Assembly (NCBI RefSeq): GCF_050433395.1
Contig: NZ_JBNPXH010000014.1
Coordinates: 1-64,000 of the forward strand
Source: Mobilitalea torta
GTDB taxonomy: Bacteria; Bacillota; Clostridia; Lachnospirales; Lachnospiraceae
Reading direction: 5' to 3'
Length of the DNA stretch: 64,000 bases
The notes below the pieces were generated by a model. That model had not been told where the DNA came from, made no database searches, and was given only the letters and a program-made list of their open reading frames with translations. Below, piece after piece: positions 18,124 to 26,529 of this stretch (position 1 is its first letter; the number at the start of each line of letters is the position of its first letter). The position numbers and the translations under genes were made by a program.

Positions 18124-19533
18124 ATGAAACAATTTTTAGACAAGGATTTTCTGTTATCCACCGATACCGCGAAGAAGCTTTTTCACGAGTATGCGGCTCC
18201 CCTACCCATTATCGATTACCACTGCCACATCAATCCCCAGGAGATCGCGCAGGATAAAAGCTTCGACAATATCACCCAGGTATGGCTGGGAGGCGACCAT
18301 TATAAATGGCGGCTCATGCGCACCTGCGGAATCGACGAGTATTACATCACCGGCAACGCTCCCGACAGAGAGAAATTCGAGAAATGGGCAGAGGCCCTGT
18401 CCAAAGCCATCGGAAATCCCCTGTATCACTGGAGCCATCTTGAGCTTCAGCGCTACTTCGGCTATTATGGCACCTTAAGCCCGAAGACCTCCGAGGAGGT
18501 ATGGAAGCTCTGCAATGCCAAGCTGGCAGAGCCCTCCATGAGTGCCCGCAATATTATCAAGCGTTCCAATGTAAACCATATCTGCACCACCGATGATCCG
18601 GTCGATTCCCTGGAATGGCATAAGCAGATTGCTGAGGATCCTGATTTTAATGTGAAAGTTCTTCCTGCCTGGAGGCCGGACAAGGCTATGAACCTGGATA
18701 AGCCGGATTATCCGGCCTACCTGGAAAGGCTGAGCGCCGCATCCGGGGTAACCGTGGACAGCTTCAGCGCATTGAAGAAGGCTCTGAAGGTGCGAATGGA
18801 TTATTTCGCTGTCTGCGGCTGCAATATTTCCGATCACGCCCTGGATTATATCATGTATGAGCCCGCTTCCGACGATGTGATCCAGTCCATCTTTGAGAAG
18901 AGACTCCGGGGAGAAGACCTCACCCCTCTCCAGGTACAGCAGTTCAAGACCGCATTTATGCTGTATGTGGGCGGGCTTTACCATGAGCTGGGCTGGGTGC
19001 AGCAGCTTCATTACGGCTGCAAGCGGGATAACAACGGCCGTATGTACCAATCCCTCGGGCCCGACACCGGCTATGACTGCATCAATAATTATGCTCCCTC
19101 CGCCCATATGGCCAACTTCCTCAATGCCCTGGAGAGCAGGAACGCTCTGCCAAAGACTGTCATCTACAGCCTGAACCCCAATGACAACGCTTCCATCGCA
19201 AGCATCATCGGCTGTTTCCAGGATGGCTCCTCCGTAGGGAAGATACAGCACGGAAGCGCCTGGTGGTTTAATGACAATAAGACCGGTATGATGGAGCAGA
19301 TGACCAATCTGGCTAACTTAGGATATCTGGCCGGATTTATCGGCATGCTGACGGATTCCAGAAGCTTCCTCTCCTATCCCAGGCATGAATATTTCCGCCG
19401 CATCCTGTGCGACCTCATCGGCGGCTGGGTGGAGAACGGCGAATACCCCGCGGACTATGATCTGTTAAAGGAAATCGTGGAGGGCATCTCCTATTACAAT
19501 ACCCTGAACTATTTCCGGTTTACCGCAAACTAA
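18124..19533 (+). CDS. uxaC: uronate isomerase
   Basis: A 469-residue amidohydrolase-fold enzyme, one residue shorter than E. coli UxaC, that isomerises galacturonate to tagaturonate and glucuronate to fructuronate. Visible motifs are the metal-binding YHCHINP near residue 35, TTDDPVDSLEWH, DISDHALDY-like CNISDHALD, and the C-terminal GMLTDSRSFLSYPRHEYFRR. It starts 59 bases after lacI on the same strand and ends at a very long hairpin. No uxuA/uxuB genes are adjacent, so galacturonate is the likely main substrate. Confidence 0.95.
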   Translation: MKQFLDKDFLLSTDTAKKLFHEYAAPLPIIDYHCHINPQEIAQDKSFDNITQVWLGGDHYKWRLMRTCGIDEYYITGNAPDREKFEKWAEALSKAIGNPLYHWSHLELQRYFGYYGTLSPKTSEEVWKLCNAKLAEPSMSARNIIKRSNVNHICTTDDPVDSLEWHKQIAEDPDFNVKVLPAWRPDKAMNLDKPDYPAYLERLSAASGVTVDSFSALKKALKVRMDYFAVCGCNISDHALDYIMYEPASDDVIQSIFEKRLRGEDLTPLQVQQFKTAFMLYVGGLYHELGWVQQLHYGCKRDNNGRMYQSLGPDTGYDCINNYAPSAHMANFLNALESRNALPKTVIYSLNPNDNASIASIIGCFQDGSSVGKIQHGSAWWFNDNKTGMMEQMTNLANLGYLAGFIGMLTDSRSFLSYPRHEYFRRILCDLIGGWVENGEYPADYDLLKEIVEGISYYNTLNYFRFTAN

Positions 19534-19543
19534 AATCTTTGAA

Positions 19544-19762
19544 GGGATGTTACAAAACTTGAACCTTATAACCCAATGTCATTAAGTTAAAGCCCGCAGC
19601 ACTTCATTGAGCCACTTTTACGCTGACCGGCTGAGTGCATCTTGTGAAGCGGAGCGTTTTGAACGCACGAAGGTAAGGCAAGTAAAAGTGGCTCAATGAA
19701 GTGCTGCGGGCTTTAACTTAATGACATTGACTGTAACACTTCGGGTTTTGTAGCACCCTTTT
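19544..19762. repeat. 219-bp element with a perfect 47-bp inverted repeat
   Basis: Positions 19575-19621 and 19682-19728 are exact reverse complements over 47 bases, around a 60-base centre. Shorter outer arms (GGGATGTTACAAAAC at 19544; GTTTTGTAGCACCC at 19745) extend the structure, and a CTTTTTA run follows. It carries no open frame of note. It lies between uxaC and the next promoter and can act as a terminator, but its length is far beyond need and suggests a mobile MITE-like hairpin element. Confidence 0.75.
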
Positions 19763-19839
19763 TATTTGCCGTTATATGGAAGACGTGGTATACTGTTAAC
19801 AAAATCAAAACAATTAAAACAGAGATAAGGAGCTTTTTC

Positions 19840-22077
19840 ATGGATACTAAGAATAACCGATTTCTGAGGCGTTTTGTAATCTCATACAGTGCATTGCTCC
19901 TTGTAATTCTGATTATGGGCGGTTATTTATATAGTATCAGTATAAAAAATGTGCGCACGGAAATCCGGACCCAGACAAAGTTCACCCTTGAAAAGACCAT
20001 AAGCGATCTGGACAGCAAATTTGAAACCATGGACGTGCTGGCGGGACAGGTTGCCGCCAATTCCCATGTCATACGCCTTGCCAATTGGCAGTCCTCCAAT
20101 GAAAGCGATTATTACATAGAAGCCTATCGTGCAAAGAACGACCTGTCTGTCTATGTGTTTACCGAATCCCTCCTGCCCAGCAGCACCTATTTCATCTATC
20201 TGCAGAAGCCGGATTATATCCTGTCCTTCAGCCAGTTTCAGCAATCCAGGTTCTATTACACGGGAGAATGGTATCATAAGGATAAGTATGAGGAATGGTT
20301 AGACATGATGAACGCCTCCGCTTCCTACAAGCATCTTGTACCGCTGGCTCCTTATTATACCCCCTATCCCGCATACTCCTACTTATATATTCTTCCCCTG
20401 AATTCCTACACCCTGAAAAACGTACCTGCCACCATCTGCTTCGTGATTGATCATCAAAAGCTTGCGGATGCGTTCAGTGAATTGAATTTTTACGAATCCG
20501 GCCATCTCTATGTTACCGATGAAAACGGCAGTCCCGCTTTTACCCTGCTGGGAGAAAAGAGCGAGGAAGCCGATGCCGGGCGTCTGACCTCCCTGCCTTA
20601 TGAGAATGGTTTCTCAGAATATACCGCCGGGCATCGGGAGAACATGTTTGTCACCCATGCCCGTTCCCGGTATAATGGCTGGAATTACTATCTGATTCAG
20701 CCGGTGGATGCTTCTCTCTATTCCCTGATACAATACCGTGATCTTTTCCTGCTCATCATATTCGCCGCCCTGCTGGTGGAGTTTATCATGATTTTCTTCC
20801 TGTCCAAGAGCAATGTAAAGCCAATTCTTCAATTGGGCAAGGAACTGCAGGACATCCTGACCACACAAAAGTCATTGCAGAAAATGGCGGAGGAGCAGAT
20901 CCCCGTAATCCGGTACTCCTATCTTGCCAAGATCATGCAGGGCGGTATTTCCACCCAGGAGGAGCTGGAGTATGCCCGACACTATCTGAATATTTCCACG
21001 GAACAGCGCAAATTCACTGTTCTGTATATCGTGGCCTATGTCAATCAATTCGAGCTGTATGTGGCGGATTCTGCGGTTACAGGACCGGACACCACTAATT
21101 ATAAAGAAATTATTCAAAAGGCAGTCGCACACACCTTCGGGGAAGCGGCCTATATCCACAGCTCCGACGACAGGGAATACGCTATCCTGCTGTCCAGCCC
21201 CCTGGAAGAGCCCGATGCCTCCTCCAGCTCCAATGTAAAGGAGAAGTTCCGGACGCTGCATGAATATCTCATGAGCACTCACTCCATCTGGACCTTTGCC
21301 GGACTGGGCGACTGGAACAGCGGACTGATGGTCACCTGGAAATCCTACCAGCAGGCCAGGCAGGCCGTCACCTATACCACGAAAAAGCATATGATCCGTA
21401 CTTATTCCAAGATTGAACGGGAGCAGGGGGGCTTCTATTATCCCATTGAGCTCACCAGACAGCTTACCAACTTTATCACAGTGGGGAATAAGAGCCAGGT
21501 ACTGGAGATCTTTGAGCTGCTGCGCCAGGAGAATATGGAGAAACGCTCCCTTCCCATCAATATCATTAAATACCTGATCTCGGATATTCATAATACCTTA
21601 TACAGAATCCGTTTCAGCCTTAAGAATACGGAGAAAAACGAAGCCGGGCTGAATTCCGTTGATGCCCTTTTTGACCAGCATATGTCCCTGAAGCTCTGCG
21701 AGGATATCGCACTTTTGCTGTGTGAGCTGTCCGAGACCAATTCCGGCGGCAATGAACTGATTACCAATATCAAAGCCTATATCAACAAGAATTATATGGA
21801 TCCCTCCCTGGGCCTGACGAAGATATCCGATGAATTCTCCATCTCTGAAAGTTATTTTTCCTATTTGTTCAAGGAAGAGACCGGGGAGAACTTCTCCAGC
21901 TACCTGGAGCGTATCCGCATGGAGCATTCCCTGCATCTGCTGAAGGAAACCGATATCAATGTCTCCCTTCTCTACCAGGAGGTGGGCTATAATAATTCCA
22001 ACAGCTTCCGCCGGGCCTTTAAAAAGATTTACGGAATGTCCCCGAAGGATTTCCGCAATTCGGTGAATGAATCTTAG
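19840..22077 (+). CDS. membrane-anchored AraC-family regulator (extracellular sensor plus HTH)
   Basis: A 745-residue protein. One membrane segment lies near residues 14-32 and a second near 300-322, enclosing a sensor region of about 265 residues outside the cell. A cytoplasmic linker follows, and the AraC HTH pair fills the last 100 residues (LTKISDEFSISESYFSYLFKEETGENF, then EVGYNNSNSFRRAFKKIYGMSPKDFR). Proteins of this build are usually found beside LplABC-type sugar transporters and respond to bound oligosaccharides. It may therefore activate the rhamnogalacturonan operon whose distal genes lie 1.6 kb away; that link is inferred. Confidence 0.88.
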   Translation: MDTKNNRFLRRFVISYSALLLVILIMGGYLYSISIKNVRTEIRTQTKFTLEKTISDLDSKFETMDVLAGQVAANSHVIRLANWQSSNESDYYIEAYRAKNDLSVYVFTESLLPSSTYFIYLQKPDYILSFSQFQQSRFYYTGEWYHKDKYEEWLDMMNASASYKHLVPLAPYYTPYPAYSYLYILPLNSYTLKNVPATICFVIDHQKLADAFSELNFYESGHLYVTDENGSPAFTLLGEKSEEADAGRLTSLPYENGFSEYTAGHRENMFVTHARSRYNGWNYYLIQPVDASLYSLIQYRDLFLLIIFAALLVEFIMIFFLSKSNVKPILQLGKELQDILTTQKSLQKMAEEQIPVIRYSYLAKIMQGGISTQEELEYARHYLNISTEQRKFTVLYIVAYVNQFELYVADSAVTGPDTTNYKEIIQKAVAHTFGEAAYIHSSDDREYAILLSSPLEEPDASSSSNVKEKFRTLHEYLMSTHSIWTFAGLGDWNSGLMVTWKSYQQARQAVTYTTKKHMIRTYSKIEREQGGFYYPIELTRQLTNFITVGNKSQVLEIFELLRQENMEKRSLPINIIKYLISDIHNTLYRIRFSLKNTEKNEAGLNSVDALFDQHMSLKLCEDIALLLCELSETNSGGNELITNIKAYINKNYMDPSLGLTKISDEFSISESYFSYLFKEETGENFSSYLERIRMEHSLHLLKETDINVSLLYQEVGYNNSNSFRRAFKKIYGMSPKDFRNSVNES

Positions 22078-22091
22078 AAAGGGATCTTTTG

Positions 22092-23564
22092 ATGCACACC
22101 ACACCTCATACATTACCGATAGCTAATACTTTGTTAACGCATGCTCTGCCTGCTGATGCCGGGATACCCTCTGACGCTGTTTACCGTTTTATCAAGAAGT
22201 TGGAGGATTGCCAGATTCCCATGCACAGCATACTGCTGGCAAGGCATGGCAGATTAGTGACAGAAGCCTATTACTCCCCTTATGATGCCTCCACCCTGCA
22301 CCGCATGTTCTCCGTGAGCAAGAGCTTTACTTCCGTCGCGGTGGGGCTCATGGCAGAGGAGGGGCGGCTGTCCTTGGACGATCCTATTATAAACTACTTT
22401 CCTGACAAGGTACCGGAGAAGGTGCATCCCTGGATCGCCCAGATGACCATCCGACATATGCTGAAGATGGAGACCTGCCGGTCCGTGACCACCTATAAGC
22501 TGAACCGGAATAAGGATTGGGTGGAAAGCTTCTTCACCACGGAGCCCAGCCATGAACCCGGTACGGTATTCTATTATGACACCTCCGCCAGCCATACCCT
22601 CTGCGCCCTGGTGGAACGCCTGGCGGGTAGGCCGATGCTGGATTATATGCGGGACCGCTGTCTGGATCAGCTGGGCTTCAGCAAAGAAGCCTATATGCTC
22701 CGGGATCCCTTCGGAGTATCCATGGGCGGCAGCGGACTTATGGCCACCCCCATGGATCTGATGATTTTCGCCATGCTGGTTATGAACGGGGGTTCCATGA
22801 AGGGCACTCAGTACCTTCCAAAATGGTATGTGGATGCTGCTGTCTCCTGTCAGACCTCCACTCTGGTAACAGGCTCCGCCTTGGAGGAATGCCAGGGCTA
22901 CGGCTACCAGTTCTGGAGGACCCGGCAGGAGGGCTTTGCCTGCTACGGGATGGGCGGCCAGCTGGCTATCTGCCTTCCGAAGCAGGATCTGATCTGTGTT
23001 ACCACTGCCGATACCCAGGGAATCCAGGGAGGCAATCAGATGATCTATCATTGCCTGTATGAAGAAATTCTTCCTTATCTGTCGGATACTCCCCTCCCTG
23101 CCGATTCTTCCGCGCAGGCCAGGCTGGAGGAATATCTTAGCCGGCTTTGTATACAGCCCTTACAGGGTGGCGTTTCCTCCCCGAGGAGGAAGGAGCTGCA
23201 TGCCAGGAGCTATCATCTGGCGGAGAATCCGGCGGGGTTTACCGGACTGTCGCTGGAATTTGCCCCGGATGGCACGGAAGGCGTACTGCTTCTTACTTGC
23301 CGCGGTGAGGTTCTTTCCCTTCCCTTTGGGTTTGGCCGGACGGTCACCGGCTCCTTTCCGATTTATTCCCAGCGGTGCGCCAGCTCCGGATGCTGGCTGT
23401 CCCAGGATCTGCTTTATATTAAGAGTCATATTATTGATGAAGCCATTGGTTCCGTGCGCTTTCAATTAGCCTTCCGTGAGAATACGGTGACGGTATATAT
23501 GAAGAAGGTTGAGGAGCATTGTTTTAACGAATTTACAGGTTATCTTCATGGAACCGCTGTCTGA
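22092..23564 (+). CDS. beta-lactamase-class-C-family serine hydrolase
   Basis: A 490-residue protein of the penicillin-binding-protein/class C beta-lactamase fold. The nucleophile motif SVSK is at residues 74-77 (RMFSVSKSFTS). The second motif position reads YYDTSASHT, and the third YGMGGQ in place of the usual HTG/KTG. The C-terminal 130 residues form an extra beta-rich domain. There is no signal peptide, so it acts in the cytoplasm, most likely as an esterase. It lies 14 bases after the AraC regulator, in one transcript. A role in deacylating imported plant oligosaccharides is possible but unproven. I use the ATG at 22092, not the preceding TTG. Confidence 0.8.
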   Translation: MHTTPHTLPIANTLLTHALPADAGIPSDAVYRFIKKLEDCQIPMHSILLARHGRLVTEAYYSPYDASTLHRMFSVSKSFTSVAVGLMAEEGRLSLDDPIINYFPDKVPEKVHPWIAQMTIRHMLKMETCRSVTTYKLNRNKDWVESFFTTEPSHEPGTVFYYDTSASHTLCALVERLAGRPMLDYMRDRCLDQLGFSKEAYMLRDPFGVSMGGSGLMATPMDLMIFAMLVMNGGSMKGTQYLPKWYVDAAVSCQTSTLVTGSALEECQGYGYQFWRTRQEGFACYGMGGQLAICLPKQDLICVTTADTQGIQGGNQMIYHCLYEEILPYLSDTPLPADSSAQARLEEYLSRLCIQPLQGGVSSPRRKELHARSYHLAENPAGFTGLSLEFAPDGTEGVLLLTCRGEVLSLPFGFGRTVTGSFPIYSQRCASSGCWLSQDLLYIKSHIIDEAIGSVRFQLAFRENTVTVYMKKVEEHCFNEFTGYLHGTAV

Positions 23565-23580
23565 CAGCCGCAAGATGATA

Positions 23581-23680
23581 GAGCCGCTGCAAAACAATTT
23601 CTCTGTTGCATATTGCGATTCGGTAAAGAAAATCACAATAGATCCAACATGATGAATTCATTTTGCAACGGCTCTTTAAG
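23581..23680. terminator. bidirectional hairpin between convergent operons
   Basis: GAGCCGCTGCAAAA (23581-23594) pairs with TTTTGCAACGGCTC (23661-23674) with one mismatch, across about 66 bases, and TTTAA follows. It separates the serine hydrolase gene from the end of the minus-strand pectin operon. Confidence 0.6.
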
Positions 23681-23709
23681 GCTTCATCCGAAGTATTTAC
23701 AACAGCCCT

Positions 23710-25266
23710 TTAAGGATGCACTTCTTGTCTTCCGATATTCTGCAAGAGAAAGGCTTCTCCGCTCTGCCCTTCTACGGATACCCGGTCAAGTACCAGCTCT
23801 TCCACATTATTAATGCAAATCCCTTGGCTGCTTACCGGCAGGATGCCGTCCAGCATCTCCGGCAGTCCCGGCTGGGTTTCTTCTGCAAAGGTGAAGCTGG
23901 TATCCTCCATGGATATTTTCTTAATCTTTTGCTCCGGAAGTCCCTGAATATAGACTGCCGCTATATGACAGTTTCTGCATTCCAGCCTCCGGAAGGTCAG
24001 GCTTCTTATCTCCGGGGTTCTTTCATCCACCGGCATCGGCTCCCTGCTCTGCACATAGCTGGAGTGCCCGTCAGGATCACAGAAATAAAAGCAGTTGATT
24101 GCCAGCGGTGTCTTAACCCCATCCATAAGGATATTCTCAAAGAGGATATCCTCAATAATGGCATCCCTTCCTCTTCCCCGGCGGGTCTTAATCCGCAGCC
24201 CCCGGTCCGTATCAATAAAACGGCAGTCCCTTACGGTTACATTGCGCACACCGCCCGCCATCTCGCTCCCTATGGTCACACAACCATGCCCGTCCCGCAT
24301 ACAGCACTGACGGATGGTGATGTCCTCGGAGGGTGTCTTATATCTGGCTCCCATGTAGATTTTACCGGATTTGATGGCTATACAGTCATCTCCCACGCTG
24401 AAATAGATTCCAAGAATCTCAACCTTCCGGCAGGATTCCGGATTTAATGCATCGGTATTGGGTGAATCCTTCGGATTGACAATGCTCAGATTGATAAACC
24501 TCAGATTCTCACAAAAATACGGATGAACGGTCCAGCTGGGGCTGTTCTTTAAATGAATTCCCTCCATGGTAATATTCCTGCAATGGCTTAGGAAAACCAG
24601 CCGGGGCCTCCAGGCAATTCTCCGCTTCTTGGGCTCCAGCCACCAGTTCGTCCCATCCGCACTGCCATCCAGGGTACCCTGGCCGTAGATTGTCACGTTT
24701 TCCACATCCATTCCATGGATTACCCCGGCAAACATGTCGAGGGGATTCCCCTCCCAGGTTCCCAGATTATATTCTCCTGTTTCATCATAACTCTGAATTC
24801 TTCCGGGCATAACCGGCCGGCGCTCTCTTTCGGTATCTGCTTTCAGTACGGCGCCTTTCCCGATTTCGATATTGAGATTGCTTTTCAGAAACAGACTGGT
24901 AATCCGGTAGATTCCTTCGGGCAGGTATACTCTTCCGTCCCTGGGGCAGGCCATAATTGCCGCCTGGATGCAGCAGGTATCATCGCTCATCCCATCCCCT
25001 TTTGCCCCGAAATCCCGTACATTAAGAGAATAAGTCTCTGCTGCCGTGCGGACAGCAACCTCCGCTTCCTCTGCCCTTCCCCGTACCGTAAGAATATATT
25101 CCGTATCCGGCTTAAGTTCATAGAGGCCGGTAATTACCCGGCCCGTAGTGCCGTATTCCCTTCCGTTTACGAGAATATCATACCTCTCCCGGGTGCGGAA
25201 GATGCCTCCGTCACAGATCTCAATCCCTATGCTGCGGGAGGTCTGATGTATTATTTTAATATCCAT
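23710..25266 (-). CDS. glycoside hydrolase family 28 (polygalacturonase type)
   Basis: A 518-residue enzyme that hydrolyses galacturonosyl linkages in pectic oligosaccharides. Residues 1-75 form a fibronectin-III-like domain. The parallel beta-helix carries the GH28 signature set in order: NTDALNPESC, GDDCIAIKSGK, GHGCVTIGSEMAGG and RGLRIKTRRGRGR. No signal peptide is present, so it acts inside the cell on imported fragments, probably as an exo-enzyme. Last gene of the nine-gene operon; its products feed UxaC-UxaB-UxaA. Confidence 0.9.
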   Translation of the reverse strand: MDIKIIHQTSRSIGIEICDGGIFRTRERYDILVNGREYGTTGRVITGLYELKPDTEYILTVRGRAEEAEVAVRTAAETYSLNVRDFGAKGDGMSDDTCCIQAAIMACPRDGRVYLPEGIYRITSLFLKSNLNIEIGKGAVLKADTERERRPVMPGRIQSYDETGEYNLGTWEGNPLDMFAGVIHGMDVENVTIYGQGTLDGSADGTNWWLEPKKRRIAWRPRLVFLSHCRNITMEGIHLKNSPSWTVHPYFCENLRFINLSIVNPKDSPNTDALNPESCRKVEILGIYFSVGDDCIAIKSGKIYMGARYKTPSEDITIRQCCMRDGHGCVTIGSEMAGGVRNVTVRDCRFIDTDRGLRIKTRRGRGRDAIIEDILFENILMDGVKTPLAINCFYFCDPDGHSSYVQSREPMPVDERTPEIRSLTFRRLECRNCHIAAVYIQGLPEQKIKKISMEDTSFTFAEETQPGLPEMLDGILPVSSQGICINNVEELVLDRVSVEGQSGEAFLLQNIGRQEVHP

Positions 25267-25315
25267 TGCTGTTCTGCCCTTTCTATCATCGTCCTGTCCC
25301 GGAGCCTCCCTGTCA

Positions 25316-26437
25316 TTAAGCTTCAGCCTTTGAATTCAGGAGCAGTTCTTCTGCAATCATCATCAGGTAGGCTCCTATCCCCTTATGATCATCACAGACA
25401 ACCGGCTCGGACAGATAATATTCCACGCTCCCGTCACGGCGGAGGTTATCCGCGGGGCCAAGCCCTGCCACAGAACAGATTCCGGTCAGCCTCCAGGCTC
25501 CATCCTCTTCTATGATCATACGCTCCGTCAGGGATGCTGCTATAGCCTCACCCACGGGCTGATACTTCTCCTTTAACAGCGCTCCCAGCCTGCAGCCCTT
25601 CAGAATTGCGTATCCTATCATTGCGCTTCCCGAGGTTTCCAGATAATTTCCCTCTGCATCCGCCCGGTCGATCACCTGATAGAAGAGGCTGCTTTCCTTA
25701 TCCTGGTACTGCAAAATCCCCCGCACTGCTTCCCTCAGCAGATCCTCCAGAACCTTGTACTGCTCAAAGATGGTCTCATCCATCTCACTCATTACATCCA
25801 CCAGCGCCATCAGATACCAGCCCATGGAACGCAGCCAGAAGTTAGGCGAAGTGCCCGTTGTCTTATCCGCCCAGAACAGCTCCCTGGCTTCATCATAAGC
25901 ATGATAATACAGGGCCTTTTGCTGGTCATAGAGATACTGCCTTACATTTTTAAACTGGCTGACGATATCATTATAATTCTCCTTTTTACCCAGCCGGGTC
26001 TCATAAGCCATATAGAAAGGCTGTGCCATATATAATCCGTCCAGCCATATCTGGTTGGGATAAATCTTCTTATGCCAGAAGCTGCCGCATTTGGTTCTTG
26101 GCTGATGCCTGAGCTGGTTCATCAGCACCTCGATGGCCCTTCGGTATTTCTCCTCGCCGGTCCAATCGTAAGCCGCAAATAACACCTTACCGGAGTTGAT
26201 GCTGTCGATATTATACTTCTCCTCTTCATACTTGGCAATTGTACCATCTTCCCGGATAAAGTTCTTCAGATACTCTAATACCAGCTTCTGAAAGCGTTGA
26301 TCACCGGTGGCTTCATAAAGCTGTACACAGCCCGTTAATACACAGCCGTCCTCATAATTCCAATTCTCTTTATAGCCCTTAAAATGCTTTAGACAATATT
26401 CGATATATTGCCTCGCTTTATTCTCAATCCTGTTCAT
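25316..26437 (-). CDS. glycoside hydrolase family 105 (unsaturated rhamnogalacturonyl/glucuronyl hydrolase)
   Basis: A 373-residue (alpha/alpha)6-barrel enzyme like B. subtilis YteR/YesR. It removes the terminal 4,5-unsaturated galacturonate left by rhamnogalacturonan lyases through hydration of the double bond. Visible motifs are YEDGCVLTG near the N-terminus, the catalytic Asp in QIWLDGLYMAQPF, and a late NLRRDGSVEYYLSEPVVCDDHKG. I start it at the ATG at 26437, where the conserved region begins; the frame is open 15 codons further. It lies 49 bases before the GH28 gene. The enzyme implies a lyase encoded elsewhere. Confidence 0.9.
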   Translation of the reverse strand: MNRIENKARQYIEYCLKHFKGYKENWNYEDGCVLTGCVQLYEATGDQRFQKLVLEYLKNFIREDGTIAKYEEEKYNIDSINSGKVLFAAYDWTGEEKYRRAIEVLMNQLRHQPRTKCGSFWHKKIYPNQIWLDGLYMAQPFYMAYETRLGKKENYNDIVSQFKNVRQYLYDQQKALYYHAYDEARELFWADKTTGTSPNFWLRSMGWYLMALVDVMSEMDETIFEQYKVLEDLLREAVRGILQYQDKESSLFYQVIDRADAEGNYLETSGSAMIGYAILKGCRLGALLKEKYQPVGEAIAASLTERMIIEEDGAWRLTGICSVAGLGPADNLRRDGSVEYYLSEPVVCDDHKGIGAYLMMIAEELLLNSKAEA

Positions 26438-26529
26438 GATTCTAACCTTGCCTTTCTCTATAGTATACAGACTCAGATACATTCCCCTAATTCTTGCACC
26501 TTATCCTGCCCCGCTTCATTCTCCCAGCC

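Noticed and set aside
18475..19251. Long open frame (258 codons) antisense to uxaC
   Set aside because: The opposite strand encodes UxaC with full family motifs. The antisense frame has no ribosome site and shows the composition expected of a shadow in GC-rich coding DNA.
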